A stretch of DNA of 64,000 bases, from the NCBI RefSeq assembly GCF_016899935.1, contig NZ_JACJJK010000001.1:124001-188000 (forward strand). Reading direction: 5' to 3'. The stretch is from Olsenella uli (GTDB taxonomy: Bacteria; Actinomycetota; Coriobacteriia; Coriobacteriales; Atopobiaceae). Under the pieces are notes generated by a model, which saw nothing but the letters and a program-made list of their open reading frames with translations, did no database searches and was not told the DNA's origin. The translations under genes were made by a program, and so were the position numbers. Of the stretch, positions 16,369 to 26,741 are shown in pieces. Numbering within the stretch: position 1 is the stretch's first letter; every line of letters starts with the position of its first letter.

Positions 16369-17922
16369 CTAGTAGCCGCGATAGACGCTCTCGTTGTAGG
16401 GCGGCACCTCCAGGCCGTCGGGGACAACCCCGGTCGCCGGGTGCGTGATGCCCACGAGCGGGATCGTGTCGGCGCCGGCGACCCCCTTGTAGGCGATGAG
16501 GCTGAACCCGGTGGCCGGGTCCGGGGCGTCCTTGGCAACGAAGCGGCGCGTGTACGTCGCCTGGTAGGAGTCCACGTGCTCCCGCCCGTCGTAGGTCGAG
16601 ACGGACTCGGCGCCGACCATGCGGCCCGCGTCGTCGTAGGAGAAGGTGGCCTCGTAGGTGGCCGACGTCACCGAGCCGGTGGGGTCGCCGGTCGAGGCGG
16701 ACACGACGCGCCCCTGGTCGTCGTAGACGAAGCTCTCGGGGATCAGGAAGTCGGTGTAGGTGCCCTCGTAGGACGTCCCGACCATGTTGCCGGCGTCGTC
16801 ATAGGAGAAGATCGCCGCATAGGAGAGCTGGTCCCCGTGGCGGTCGCCGCCAGTCCAGGTCTCCTCGCGGACGAGGCGGCCCTGCTCGTCGTAGACGTAG
16901 TTCGTCCAGTAGGCCGTGGTCGACCCCTGGAAGACGTTCGTCGTCTTTGATTGCGTGAGGCGCCCGGCGTCGTCGTAGGCATAGTCCGTGGTGGCCGTCG
17001 TCGAGGTCGAGGCCGAGGTGGACCCGGTCTCCGAGACGACCTGGGACAGGCGGCCCGCGTCGTCGTAGGCGTAGGTGCTCGTCTGCGTGGAGTAGTCGCT
17101 CGTCGACACGATCGTGGCCAGGCGGCCCGACTCGTCGTAGGCGTAGGTCTCCTCGGTGACGCCCGACTGCGAGTTGTTGAGCGCCACGGAGGCGGGACGC
17201 CCCTGGTCGTCGTAGGTGTAGCTGCCCGAGACGACGGGCCCCGTCTCCCACTGGAAGCTCCAGGCGGTGACGCGCCCGGCGGCGTCGCGCTCGCTGTGGT
17301 AGGTGACCGTGTCGCCCTGGTTCGTCTCGACGATGTCGGCGGTGAGCCAGACCTCGCGCAGCCCCGTCGCGTCGAGGCCGCTCACCTGCGTCGCGTCCGG
17401 GACCGAGAGGCTCGTGAGCGCGCCGTTGCCGCTGAGGTCGAGCGCGGCGAGCGGCTCCGAGCTCACGTCGAGCGCCGCGAGCTGCGGGAGGTCGCTCGTG
17501 TCGAGCTCCGTGAGCGCGCCGCCCGTGACCGTGAGGGACGCGACGTTGGGGAAGATGTGCCCGAGCCCCGAGAGCTTCACGCAGCCCGAGAGGCTCATGC
17601 TCGTGACCGCCCGGGCCTCGTCGCGGGAGAGCTTGCCGTCGTGGTCGGCGTCGTAGGTGGCCGCGACGGCGGCGCGCAGGGCGGCGTCGGGGAAGTTCTT
17701 CTCGTCTATGTCATAGGGCGCGAAGAAGGCGAGCCAGACGATGACGCCCGCCGCGACGAGCACGACGAGGGCGCCGATCCCGGCGATGAGGGGCGCCTTG
17801 CGCGAGCGGCGCGGGGGCTTGGACGCGGCGGCCGGCGCCGCAGGGGAGCCGAGCTGGGCGCCGCACGCCGCACAGAACTTGGCGCCGTCCGGAAGCTGGG
17901 ACCCGCACTTGGGACAGAACAT
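16369..17922 (-). CDS. Zinc-ribbon membrane protein with EF-hand, leucine-rich and YD repeats
   Basis: Membrane protein of 517 residues. Order: zinc ribbon CPKCGSQLPDGAKFCAACG (3-21), basic linker, one transmembrane helix (about 43-68), an EF-hand-like DADHDGKLSRDEA near 90-102, short leucine-rich repeats (about 105-175), then at least seven YD-type repeats such as YTYDDQGRP, YAYDESGRL and YAYDDAGRL as found in Rhs proteins. No polymorphic toxin tip or RHS core-closing motif is seen; the C-terminus (about 455-517) is unrecognised. ATG at 17922 follows GAGAGGAGCGGCG. Topology would put the ribbon inside and repeats outside. Probably a surface interaction protein; function unknown. Confidence 0.8.
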   Translation of the reverse strand: MFCPKCGSQLPDGAKFCAACGAQLGSPAAPAAASKPPRRSRKAPLIAGIGALVVLVAAGVIVWLAFFAPYDIDEKNFPDAALRAAVAATYDADHDGKLSRDEARAVTSMSLSGCVKLSGLGHIFPNVASLTVTGGALTELDTSDLPQLAALDVSSEPLAALDLSGNGALTSLSVPDATQVSGLDATGLREVWLTADIVETNQGDTVTYHSERDAAGRVTAWSFQWETGPVVSGSYTYDDQGRPASVALNNSQSGVTEETYAYDESGRLATIVSTSDYSTQTSTYAYDDAGRLSQVVSETGSTSASTSTTATTDYAYDDAGRLTQSKTTNVFQGSTTAYWTNYVYDEQGRLVREETWTGGDRHGDQLSYAAIFSYDDAGNMVGTSYEGTYTDFLIPESFVYDDQGRVVSASTGDPTGSVTSATYEATFSYDDAGRMVGAESVSTYDGREHVDSYQATYTRRFVAKDAPDPATGFSLIAYKGVAGADTIPLVGITHPATGVVPDGLEVPPYNESVYRGY

Positions 17923-17979
17923 CGCCGCTCCTCTCCTATACTCTTCCCAGCGAACATACCACACCGGGTCGGAGGGGCC

Positions 17980-18741
17980 TTGGACTATTCTCTCTGGGAC
18001 ACGCATTGCCACCTCGGGTGGTTCTCCGACCCGGCCCGGGCGGCGCGCGAGGCCGGGGCGCGGGGGCTGGGGCTGCTCGCCGTCACCGTGACCCCTGCGG
18101 AGTACCGCGCCGTCAGCGAGACGCTGCGGGGCGAGAAGAACGTGGCCCTGGGGCTCGGACTGCACCCGTGGTGGGTCCGCGACGGCTCCGAGGCGGAGGC
18201 CCTCGTCGGGCTGCTCGGCGACGCGCGGCTCGTCGGGGAGGTCGGGCTCGACGCCTCGCCGAGGCGCGCGGGCACCTGGGAAGCGCAGCTCGCCGCCTTC
18301 GAGCGGGTCTGCGCGGTGTGCGCCGAGACGAGCGACAAGGACGCGCCCCTGGTCCTCTCCGTCCACGCCGTGCACGCCGCCACGGCCGCGCTCGACGTCC
18401 TGGAGCGCACGGGCGCCGCAGCGCGCTGCCGCTGCGTGCTGCACTGGTTCTCGGGCAGCTCGGAGGAGCTCTGGCGGGCGGCGCGGCTGGGGTGCCGGTT
18501 CTCGTTCGGCGAGCGGGCGCTCGCCACGCGCCGGGGGCGCGAGTACGCCCGGGTGCTCCCAGCGGAGCTCCTGCTCACGGAGACCGACCTCCCCGAGGCG
18601 CCGGGCGCGGGCGGCGGGGCGGAGGAGCTCGTGGCCTCCCTGGAGCGCGCCGTCGCCGGGATCGCGGAGGAGCGCGGCGAGGAGCCGGGCGACGTCCGTC
18701 GCGGGCTCGCCGACAACGCCGCCGTCCTTCTCGGCATTTGA
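17980..18741 (+). CDS. TatD-family hydrolase
   Basis: Metal-dependent hydrolase of 253 residues, likely a nuclease of the TatD family. It begins YSLWDTHCHLGWF, with the HxH metal site, and later has GLGLHPWW, VGEVGLD (metal-bridging Glu), VLSVHAVHA, VLHWFSG and ETDLPEAP, matching the ordered TatD motifs. Start is TTG at 17980 behind GGAGGGG; the open frame extends much further upstream but without motifs. It is divergent from the zinc-ribbon protein and upstream of a glycosyltransferase. Confidence 0.88.
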   Translation: MDYSLWDTHCHLGWFSDPARAAREAGARGLGLLAVTVTPAEYRAVSETLRGEKNVALGLGLHPWWVRDGSEAEALVGLLGDARLVGEVGLDASPRRAGTWEAQLAAFERVCAVCAETSDKDAPLVLSVHAVHAATAALDVLERTGAAARCRCVLHWFSGSSEELWRAARLGCRFSFGERALATRRGREYARVLPAELLLTETDLPEAPGAGGGAEELVASLERAVAGIAEERGEEPGDVRRGLADNAAVLLGI

Positions 18742-18801
18742 GGGGCGGGGCGACGAATGGTAGAGTTGACGGTGCCCTGAAGGCACCCGAACCGAGGACC
18801 C

Positions 18802-19926
18802 ATGAAGCCGCTGCGCAAGACCACGCACGTGAGAAACCCGCTCTCATCGACGATGCTCGCCAGCACGTCCGACGACCTCGGCCTGCCGCTGGACGACGTG
18901 GTCATCGTCTTTGCGTGCAGCGAGAACTTTGTCCCGTACCTCTCGGTGGCCATCCAGTCCATCGTGGACAACGCGAGCGCGGCACGGCGCTACGACATCA
19001 TCGTGCTCACGCGCAACATCTCGCCGGCGAGCATGATCACGCTCACGCGCCAGACCAAGGCGGACAACGTGGGCATCGGGTTTCTGGACGTGGACGCCGC
19101 GCTCGGCGACATCGAGCTTCCCCACCACGGGCACTTCCGCCCCGAGACGTACTACCGCCTGCTTGCGCCGCAGCTGCTCTCCAACGTGGACAAGGCGATC
19201 TACCTCGACTCCGACCTCATCGTCGACGACGACGTGGCGAAGTTCTACGACGTCGACGTGACGGGCTACCCGCTCGCCGCGACGCGCGACGCCGACACGA
19301 TCGGCCAGATCGACGGCTACGACACCACGGTCGGGCCCTATCTCAAGAACGAGCTCGGCATGCGCGACCCCCACGACTACTTCCAGGCGGGCGTGCTGCT
19401 GATGAACCTTGCCGAGCTGCGCGCGAGCGTCACGCCGGAGGAGTTTCTCGCCCTCTCCACGCAGCGCATGTGGCGCTGGCTCGACCAGGACGTGCTCAAC
19501 AAGGTCGTGGACGGCAACTACGTGCGCGTGCACATGCGCTGGAACTACCTCATGGACTGGCAGCACCTGCGGCGCACCCACATCGTGGCCAACGCGCCGG
19601 CCGACGTGCGCGCCGAGTACGAGGAGGCGGCGGCCGACCCCGCGATCATCCACTTCGCCGGGCCGGACAACCGTCCCTGGCTCTATCCCGATGCCGACCG
19701 CGCCGACCTCTTCTGGCACTACGCGATGCGCTCGCCCTACCTCGACGAGATTCGCGGGCAGCTCGAGGAGTCGCGCGCCTCTGCGGCGGGGCTTGCCAAG
19801 CGGCTCCAGGTCATCGCCATCTACAAGGGTATCATGCCCGCCTTTGACAAGATCTGCCCCGCCGGCACGCGGCGTCGCGACGCCGTCATCCGCACCTACA
19901 TGGGCCTCGGCGGCTCCAACCTGTAA
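18802..19926 (+). CDS. Family 8 glycosyltransferase
   Basis: Retaining nucleotide-sugar glycosyltransferase of 374 residues, probably acting on cell-surface glycans. The GT8 signatures are VVIVFACSENFVPYLSVAIQS (early strand and helix), the DXD motif in IYLDSDLIVDDD, DYFQAGVLLMNL and the late IIHFAGPDNRPW. ATG at 18802 follows GAGGACCC. Its stop codon TAA (19924-19926) lies inside REP copy 4, so the repeat abuts or trimmed the 3' end. A hairpin GGTGCC/GGCACC precedes it near 18770. The downstream surface protein suggests a role in its glycosylation or in polysaccharide synthesis, but that is inference. Confidence 0.88.
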   Translation: MKPLRKTTHVRNPLSSTMLASTSDDLGLPLDDVVIVFACSENFVPYLSVAIQSIVDNASAARRYDIIVLTRNISPASMITLTRQTKADNVGIGFLDVDAALGDIELPHHGHFRPETYYRLLAPQLLSNVDKAIYLDSDLIVDDDVAKFYDVDVTGYPLAATRDADTIGQIDGYDTTVGPYLKNELGMRDPHDYFQAGVLLMNLAELRASVTPEEFLALSTQRMWRWLDQDVLNKVVDGNYVRVHMRWNYLMDWQHLRRTHIVANAPADVRAEYEEAAADPAIIHFAGPDNRPWLYPDADRADLFWHYAMRSPYLDEIRGQLEESRASAAGLAKRLQVIAIYKGIMPAFDKICPAGTRRRDAVIRTYMGLGGSNL

Positions 19927-19951
19927 ATTGGGGACAGTCCCCGATTCACAC
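19921..19951 (+). repeat. REP copy 4 (ACAGT centre)
   Basis: Palindrome with one arm mismatch (CCGATT). It carries the stop codon of the glycosyltransferase. With its right flank (CACACATTTTTGATAT) it matches the reverse complement of REP copy 6 and its flank. Confidence 0.88.
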
Positions 19952-19973
19952 ACATTTTTGATATAAGAAGCTT

Positions 19974-20004
19974 CTGTTAATTGGGGACTGTCCCCAATTT
20001 ACAC
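19974..20004 (+). repeat. REP copy 5 (ACTGT centre)
   Basis: Forms an inverted doublet with copy 4 across a 22-base AT-rich spacer containing AAGCTT. Confidence 0.88.
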
Positions 20005-20016
20005 ATACACGACAAA

Positions 20017-20043
20017 GCGGGCCCCGGCCGGAGCCGGGACCCG
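20017..20043 (-). terminator. Terminator of the surface-protein gene
   Basis: Minus-strand CGGGTCCCGGC...GGCCGGGGCCCG stem followed by CTTTGTC, 29 bases after the stop. Confidence 0.6.
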
Positions 20044-20071
20044 TCCGTGGGACAGAGCCTGGGGACGCTAG

Positions 20072-22900
20072 CTACGCCTCGCGCCTCGTGCGGAGGACGC
20101 CCGTCGCGACGAGCGCGACGCCGGCGGCTGCCGCCACGGCGGCGCCGGCGAAGGACGTGTCGTCGCCGGTCCTCGCGAGGCCGCCGTCGCCCTCGTCGCC
20201 CGCCGTCTCCGTCGGCGGCTCGGGCTGCGGGCCCGCCTCGGCGCCCGCGTCCCAGATCAGGACGAACGGGGAGAAGCCGTCGGTGGTGAAGCGGATGCCG
20301 TGCTCGGTGTTCTCCACGTCGACGTACTCCGCCGCCGAGCCCTCGATGGCGGCCTGGACGTCTCCGTTGTCCATCGTGCGGTCGAGGCCCGGGAAGTGCA
20401 CGAGGTGGAACTCGGTGGACTCGTCGGTGCCCTCTGGGTACGGCCAGTACACGGTGACCGGCTCGCTGGCGGTGAGCCAGACGTTGCCGTTGTTGGCGTC
20501 GACCAGGTCGAGGTACTTGGCCTGGTAGTAGGGGTTCTCGAGGTCGGCGCCGCTGTCGGCCGCCACCTCGGCGGCGCGGTTGGCGAGCTGCTGGTCGTAG
20601 TCTGAGGCGCCCTCGGTGTTGTGGTCGCTCACCACGTCGTCGAACAGAAGCGACGGGGCCGCGGAGCCGGTCACGTCGACCTTGCTCTCGTTGATGAAGT
20701 ACTTGGTTCCGTCGGGCAGGGTCGCGAACGCCTTGTCCGGGTTCTCGGCCCGGGCGGCCGCGAGGTCCTCCTCGGAGCTGACGACGTCGGTGATCACGCT
20801 GTCCTGGTCACCGGTAACGTAGCGGACGCTGAGGGTGCCGTCGGCGAGCTCCATCGAGTTGTAGAACTTCTCGCCGTCGACGTCGACCTCGAAGACGACC
20901 CGGTCGTTCTGGACGAGCTCGGTGTAGAGCCGCATGGCGTAGTGCTGCTGCAGCGTGCCCGCGGAGCTCGGGTCGAACGCGTCGCTCGTGGTCACGGCGC
21001 CGTCATCGGCCGTGAACTGAAGGCGGACGGGCACCGGCTCCTGATCGCCCTCGGGGACGGGGACGATGCGGTAGATGTAGCGACCGTTGGCCCCGGAGTA
21101 CGTGTTGCCGTAGGGCTCGAGCCTCCAGTGGAGCTCGCCGCCCTCGCCGTCGTAGCCGTGCGTGTAGATGGCCAGGTACCGGGAGAGGTCGGCCCCCTCG
21201 CCCTCGGTCGATGCGCCGGCCGCCTGGAGCGCGGCGTTCACGTCGTCGGAGAGCTCGAGGTAGAAGCCCGGCTCGGGAAGCGAGTTGCTGCCGGCAATCG
21301 CGCCGTCCTCGGTGGCGGTTCCCTCGTAGCCCTCGTCGCCGCCCATGTAGATGGTGATGTCGGCGGGCTGGACGGTCACGACGCCCAGGCCGTGCGCCGC
21401 CTTGAGGGCGAGCGGGCCCTCGACGGTCACGGTGCCGTCGACGGCGTGCTCCTCGACGTGGATTCCGTCGTAGGAGTCGGCGTGCGCCTCCCAGCGGGCG
21501 TCGGCGGAGTCGTCGTACCAGCCGTCGATGGCGTCGGTGCAGTCGTCGGCGGCACCGTCGATGCCGACGCCGTCGAGCCTCCAGCCGGAGCCGGTCTCGC
21601 GCAGGGCGACCGACCCCGACTCCGAGACGTAGACGTCGTCGCCCGCCTGCGGGGCGTGGTTGTTACAGAGCGTCGTCGACGCGCCGAGGGCGACGGAGCC
21701 ATTGGCGTAGAGGCCGCCGCCCAGGCCGAGCTTGACGGCCGTGTTGGCGGTGACGTCCACCTTGGCGGAGTCCGCGATGGTCAGCGTGCCGCCCGCGTCC
21801 TTCTGGTAGATGCCCGACCCGTAGTTGCCGGAGATAGTCACCGAGCTGTCCTCAATCGTCGACTCGCCGGCGCCGCCGACGTACAGCGCGCCGGGGATGG
21901 TCCATTGGCTGCTGATGGAGCAGTCGTTGCCGGCGACCGTCACGTCGGAACCGTTGCGAATCGTCAAGGTACCGCTGGTATGGATGCCGTTGGCGCCGTT
22001 GCGGTTCGCCGTCACCGTGGAGCTGTCGATGACCAGGGTGCCCGCCGAGAGACCGTGGCTATTGTTGTCACTGAAATCAACCTCGCAGTTGGTGAAGTCG
22101 AAGTTGGAGCCGTTCGCGCCGTTTCCCGTGCTGTTGACGACCGAAATCGTCGAGTCGACGGCGACGGTGTTGAACGTCCCCGCAAAACCGGATCGGTTGT
22201 GGTCTGACGTGAAGTGCGACCTCGTCATGTTGAACTGCGACGAAGTGCCCGACCACTCCAGTGCATCCTCGGGGAAATTCGAGACGGTAATGGTCGAGTC
22301 GACCAGATCGAACACCGAGGCGCTCCCGCCGTCATTATAAAAGCCATGCAGGCGGTTAGAGGCACCCGACCCGTTCAGGCTCATCGTGACGTTCTCAAAC
22401 GTGAAGTCGGTATCCGAGTTGATGTAGAACAGGCTGAGATCCGATTCATATGAGGGATTCTCGACATCGACGGTGTAGTCAAAATCAGCCGTCATGTTCT
22501 TGAGCGTCAGATGGATGGTATCGTCTGGAACGCCAAATCCATAGCGAACATCCTTCGAGACGAGCGTGTGACCGTTGCCGTCGATGGTCATGGTCTTGTT
22601 GAGCGTCTTCGTTACCTGAGCATCGGTCAACAACACAATAGTGTCGCCGCTCTGTGCCGCCTCAATAGCCTCGTCGAGCGTGGCATACGTCTCGTTGCCG
22701 ATCCTGGCGACGCCTTCGTCGGCCTGCGGCGCTGCGGCGCCGCCCTCCCCCGCTTCGACCACCTGGGCGGAGGCGGGGTCAGCTACCGAGGCCGACCCCT
22801 CCCCCGGCTCGTCCGCGGCGTACGCCGCAGGCGCGAGCGACAGGGCGAGCGCGCCCGTCACCGCCAGGCAGCCGAGCATGCGCCTCATGTGCTTGTGCAT
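20072..22900 (-). CDS. LPXTG-like cell-wall-anchored surface protein with parallel beta-helix region
   Basis: Secreted surface protein of 942 residues. N-terminal signal peptide MRRMLGCLAVTGALALSLAPAAYA (about 5-28, long form from MHKH). Residues about 60-420 are rich in short strands with IDGNGHTLVSKD, VVNSTGNGANGSNFDF and similar Asn/Ser/Thr runs, as in right-handed beta-helix repeats of adhesins. The C-terminus has the sortase-like LARTG (908-912), a hydrophobic helix and RTRREA. ATG at 22900 follows GGGAGGC. Base composition is visibly less GC-rich around 21900-22620 than the rest, suggesting recombination. REP doublet on one side and REP copy 6 on the other bracket the gene. Adhesion is the likely role; ligand unknown. 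Confidence 0.85.
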   Translation of the reverse strand: MHKHMRRMLGCLAVTGALALSLAPAAYAADEPGEGSASVADPASAQVVEAGEGGAAAPQADEGVARIGNETYATLDEAIEAAQSGDTIVLLTDAQVTKTLNKTMTIDGNGHTLVSKDVRYGFGVPDDTIHLTLKNMTADFDYTVDVENPSYESDLSLFYINSDTDFTFENVTMSLNGSGASNRLHGFYNDGGSASVFDLVDSTITVSNFPEDALEWSGTSSQFNMTRSHFTSDHNRSGFAGTFNTVAVDSTISVVNSTGNGANGSNFDFTNCEVDFSDNNSHGLSAGTLVIDSSTVTANRNGANGIHTSGTLTIRNGSDVTVAGNDCSISSQWTIPGALYVGGAGESTIEDSSVTISGNYGSGIYQKDAGGTLTIADSAKVDVTANTAVKLGLGGGLYANGSVALGASTTLCNNHAPQAGDDVYVSESGSVALRETGSGWRLDGVGIDGAADDCTDAIDGWYDDSADARWEAHADSYDGIHVEEHAVDGTVTVEGPLALKAAHGLGVVTVQPADITIYMGGDEGYEGTATEDGAIAGSNSLPEPGFYLELSDDVNAALQAAGASTEGEGADLSRYLAIYTHGYDGEGGELHWRLEPYGNTYSGANGRYIYRIVPVPEGDQEPVPVRLQFTADDGAVTTSDAFDPSSAGTLQQHYAMRLYTELVQNDRVVFEVDVDGEKFYNSMELADGTLSVRYVTGDQDSVITDVVSSEEDLAAARAENPDKAFATLPDGTKYFINESKVDVTGSAAPSLLFDDVVSDHNTEGASDYDQQLANRAAEVAADSGADLENPYYQAKYLDLVDANNGNVWLTASEPVTVYWPYPEGTDESTEFHLVHFPGLDRTMDNGDVQAAIEGSAAEYVDVENTEHGIRFTTDGFSPFVLIWDAGAEAGPQPEPPTETAGDEGDGGLARTGDDTSFAGAAVAAAAGVALVATGVLRTRREA

Positions 22901-23014
22901 CCTCGTGCCTCCCGTTGCCGTGTCCGTTCAGACAGCTTACAGATTGCTTGAGTGTAGCCGATGCGGGCGGCCCGCCCGGTTGCCAATCGGCGACCGCGCC
23001 AACATCAAAAATAT

Positions 23015-23045
23015 GTGTGAATCGGGGACTGTCCCCAATTAACAG
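23015..23045 (+). repeat. REP copy 6 (ACTGT centre)
   Basis: Palindrome 115 bases upstream of the surface-protein start. Its left flank (ACATCAAAAATATGTG) matches the flank of copy 4 in inverted orientation, so the homology extends beyond the REP. Confidence 0.88.
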
Positions 23046-23079
23046 ACAGGCCCCAGCCGAGCGCGGCGTGAGGCCTGTC
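23045..23079 (-). terminator. Terminator of clpX
   Basis: GACAGGCC and GGCCTGTC form the stem on the minus strand, followed by TGTTAATT, which is the edge of REP copy 6. Confidence 0.55.
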
Positions 23080-23112
23080 CCAAAGACTCTGAGAGGAATA
23101 ACCCGTCCCCTT

Positions 23113-24420
<1,308 letters not shown>

Positions 24421-24423
24421 GCG

Positions 24424-25041
24424 CTACTCCTGGCTCTGCTCGGTGCGGGAGGTGATGACCTTGTCGACGAGGCCGTAGGCGCAGGCCTCGGCGGCGCGCA
24501 TGTAGTTGTCGCGCTCGGTGTCGGCGTTGATCTTCTCGATGGGCTGGCCGGTCGCCTCGGCGAGGATCTCGTTCAGGTGCTGGCGGATCCAGCGGGTCTC
24601 GTCGGCCACGATCTGGATGTCGGTCTGCTGGCCGGAGACGCCCGAGCTCGGCTGGTGGATGAGGACCATCGAGTTGGGCAGGGCCAGGCGCTTGCCCTTG
24701 GCGCCGCAGGCAAGGATCGCCGCGCCCATGGAGGCCGCCATGCCCACGCAGATGGTGGAGACGTCGGGCTTGATGAAGTTCATCGTGTCGATGATGCCGA
24801 GGCCCGCGTAGACGTCGCCGCCGGGAGAGTCGATGTAGAGCGAGATGTCCTTGTCGGGGTCCTGGCTCTCGAGGTGCAGCAGCTGCGCGATCACGAGGTT
24901 GGCGGAGTCGCGCGTGACCTCCTCGCCGAGAAACACGATGCGGTCGTTGAGCAGGCGGGAGTAGATGTCGTAGCTGCGCTCGCCGCGCGGCGTCTGCTCG
25001 ACCACGTAGGGGATGAGCGGGATGTTGGTTGGCTGGTGCAT
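24424..25041 (-). CDS. clpP: ATP-dependent Clp protease proteolytic subunit
   Basis: Serine protease of 205 residues that forms the tetradecameric ClpP chamber. The catalytic Ser is in GMAASMGA, His in LIHQPSSG and Asp in the later helix (ERDNYM region). [12 protein letters not shown] is the conserved handle region. ATG at 25041 follows GGAGAGC. It sits between tig and clpX, an arrangement found in many bacteria; a strong hairpin separates it from tig. Confidence 0.97.
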   Translation of the reverse strand: MHQPTNIPLIPYVVEQTPRGERSYDIYSRLLNDRIVFLGEEVTRDSANLVIAQLLHLESQDPDKDISLYIDSPGGDVYAGLGIIDTMNFIKPDVSTICVGMAASMGAAILACGAKGKRLALPNSMVLIHQPSSGVSGQQTDIQIVADETRWIRQHLNEILAEATGQPIEKINADTERDNYMRAAEACAYGLVDKVITSRTEQSQE

Positions 25042-25065
25042 GTGCTCTCCGTTTCGTATGTGAAA

Positions 25066-25091
25066 GCCCCGGGCGAGCGCTCGCCCGGGGC
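25066..25091 (-). terminator. Terminator between tig and clpP
   Basis: GCCCCGGGCGAG-CG-CTCGCCCGGGGC, a perfect stem followed by TTTC on the minus strand, 23 bases after the tig stop. Confidence 0.75.
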
Positions 25092-25113
25092 GTTTCCGAG
25101 CCGTGAGACGGGG

Positions 25114-26466
25114 CTACTCGGCGTCCTCGGACGTCTCGCCCGCGGCGGCGCGCTCGGCGACCTCGTCCACGATGTTCACGTTGGCGTTCTCGACGAGCCA
25201 GTTGAGGGCCTTCGTGCGACGGATGGAGTCGCGGATGGCCGGCAGACGGCCCTCGGAGCGCCACTGCTCGAGGGAGGCGTCCACGTCCTCGACGCCGGCC
25301 TTCTCGAACTCCTCGCGCACCTCGTCCTCGCTGACCTCCACGCCGAGCTTGGCGGCGAGGGCGTCGAGCGCGAGGGACTGACGCGCGCGCTCCTCGGCCT
25401 GGACGCGCAGGTCGGCGATGAAGTCCTCGGACTTCACGCCGCGGGCGCGCAGATACATGTCGAGCGAGACGCCCTGGTTCTGCAGGCGGCCGAGGAACTC
25501 GGAGGCGAGCTCGTTGAAGATCTCGTTCTGGTAGGCCTCGGGGACCTCATCGAGCTTGAGGAGCTTGCCCATGGCCTCGACGAGACGGTCCTCCTTGAGG
25601 TTGGGCAGGGTCGTCTTCTTGTCGCCCTCGATCTCCTCCTTGACGGCGTCGCGGAAGGAGGCCACGTCGTCGTAGCCGTACTTCTTGGCGACCTCGTCGT
25701 CGAGCTCGGGGGTGACGCCCTTCTTGATGGCGTTGAGCTTCACCTTGACGGAGAAGGTGTGGGAGTGCTCCTCGCCCTCGTGCTCGTGGGTGTGGGTCCA
25801 CTCGATGGCCTTCTCGTCGCCCTTCTTCATGCCGACGATGCCCTCCTCGAGCTGGGCGGGCACCTGCTGGCCGTCGAGCGCGAGCATGCGGTTGGTGCCA
25901 GCGAGGTGACCGGCGCCCTCCACGTTCTCGATGTCCACGGAGACGACGTCGCCGGGCTCGACGGCGCGGTCCTCCTCGACGTCCTCGTAGGTCATCTGGT
26001 AGCTGAGGAGCTGGTTGATCTGCCAGTCGATCTCGGCCTCGGTGGCCTCCTCGGGCGGCATGTTGATCGTCGGGGCGTCATAGCTCTCGAGCTCGCAGGT
26101 CGGGCGCACGCCGATGGTGGCGGTGACCACGTAGTCGGCGCCCTGCTTGGCGAGCTCGGGGTCGGCGTCGGCGGGGCCAAAGCTCACGCGGCCGACGGGC
26201 GTGACGTCGAGCTCCTCGAGCATGAGCGGCTCGGCGGCGTTCAGGAGGTCGTTGGTGGCCTGGGCGAGCACGGCCTCGCGGCCGATGATGCCGTCGATCA
26301 CCGGGCGCGGCGCGTGGCCGCGACGGAAGCCCTGGAAGTTGTACTTCTTGGCGATGTCCTTGTAGGTCTTGGCGATGGCCTTGTCGACATCGGCGGCCGG
26401 GACGGTGACCTCGGCGGTCAGCTTGTCGTCGATCGGCTTCTCAGCAGCGGTGACGGTGATCTTCAA
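25114..26466 (-). CDS. tig: Trigger factor
   Basis: Ribosome-associated chaperone and peptidyl-prolyl isomerase of 450 residues. The N-terminal ribosome-binding domain has the signature GFRRGHAPRPVI (residues about 47-58, the family's GFRxGKxP). The FKBP-like domain lies about 155-245 with VEPGDVVSVDIENVEG. The C-terminal helical domain (about 270-430) completes the usual order; the tail is acidic (GETSEDAE). Start is TTG at 26466 behind GGAGG. First gene of the tig-clpP-clpX cluster, downstream of tRNA-Leu. Confidence 0.96.
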   Translation of the reverse strand: MKITVTAAEKPIDDKLTAEVTVPAADVDKAIAKTYKDIAKKYNFQGFRRGHAPRPVIDGIIGREAVLAQATNDLLNAAEPLMLEELDVTPVGRVSFGPADADPELAKQGADYVVTATIGVRPTCELESYDAPTINMPPEEATEAEIDWQINQLLSYQMTYEDVEEDRAVEPGDVVSVDIENVEGAGHLAGTNRMLALDGQQVPAQLEEGIVGMKKGDEKAIEWTHTHEHEGEEHSHTFSVKVKLNAIKKGVTPELDDEVAKKYGYDDVASFRDAVKEEIEGDKKTTLPNLKEDRLVEAMGKLLKLDEVPEAYQNEIFNELASEFLGRLQNQGVSLDMYLRARGVKSEDFIADLRVQAEERARQSLALDALAAKLGVEVSEDEVREEFEKAGVEDVDASLEQWRSEGRLPAIRDSIRRTKALNWLVENANVNIVDEVAERAAAGETSEDAE

Positions 26467-26515
26467 CGTTCCTCCAGTGTCTCTGATGGCGGCCGCGCCG
26501 CCACTTCCTTCTCGC

Positions 26516-26602
26516 TGGTGCGGGCGAAAGGACTCGAACCTTCACGGGGTCTCCCCCACTGGAACCTAAATCCAGCGTGTCTACCAGTTCCACCACGCCC
26601 GC
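26516..26602 (-). tRNA. tRNA-Leu (anticodon TAG)
   Basis: Class II tRNA of 87 bases with encoded CCA. Acceptor GCGGGCG pairs with CGCCCGC; anticodon loop TTTAGGT; long variable arm GTGGGGGAGACCCCGT; T loop GGTTCGAGTCC. It lies 49 bases upstream of tig on the same strand. Confidence 0.95.
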
Positions 26603-26741
26603 AGTTCGCACAGCCTTATGAGTGTACCAAACTTCTACAGGATACCCACGACTCGGCAGATAATTCACGCAGGCGAGAAGGACGGCGGCGTCGGATCGGC
26701 GCGAGGTATAGTGGGGCTGGCGTGACGACGCGAGGGACGCG

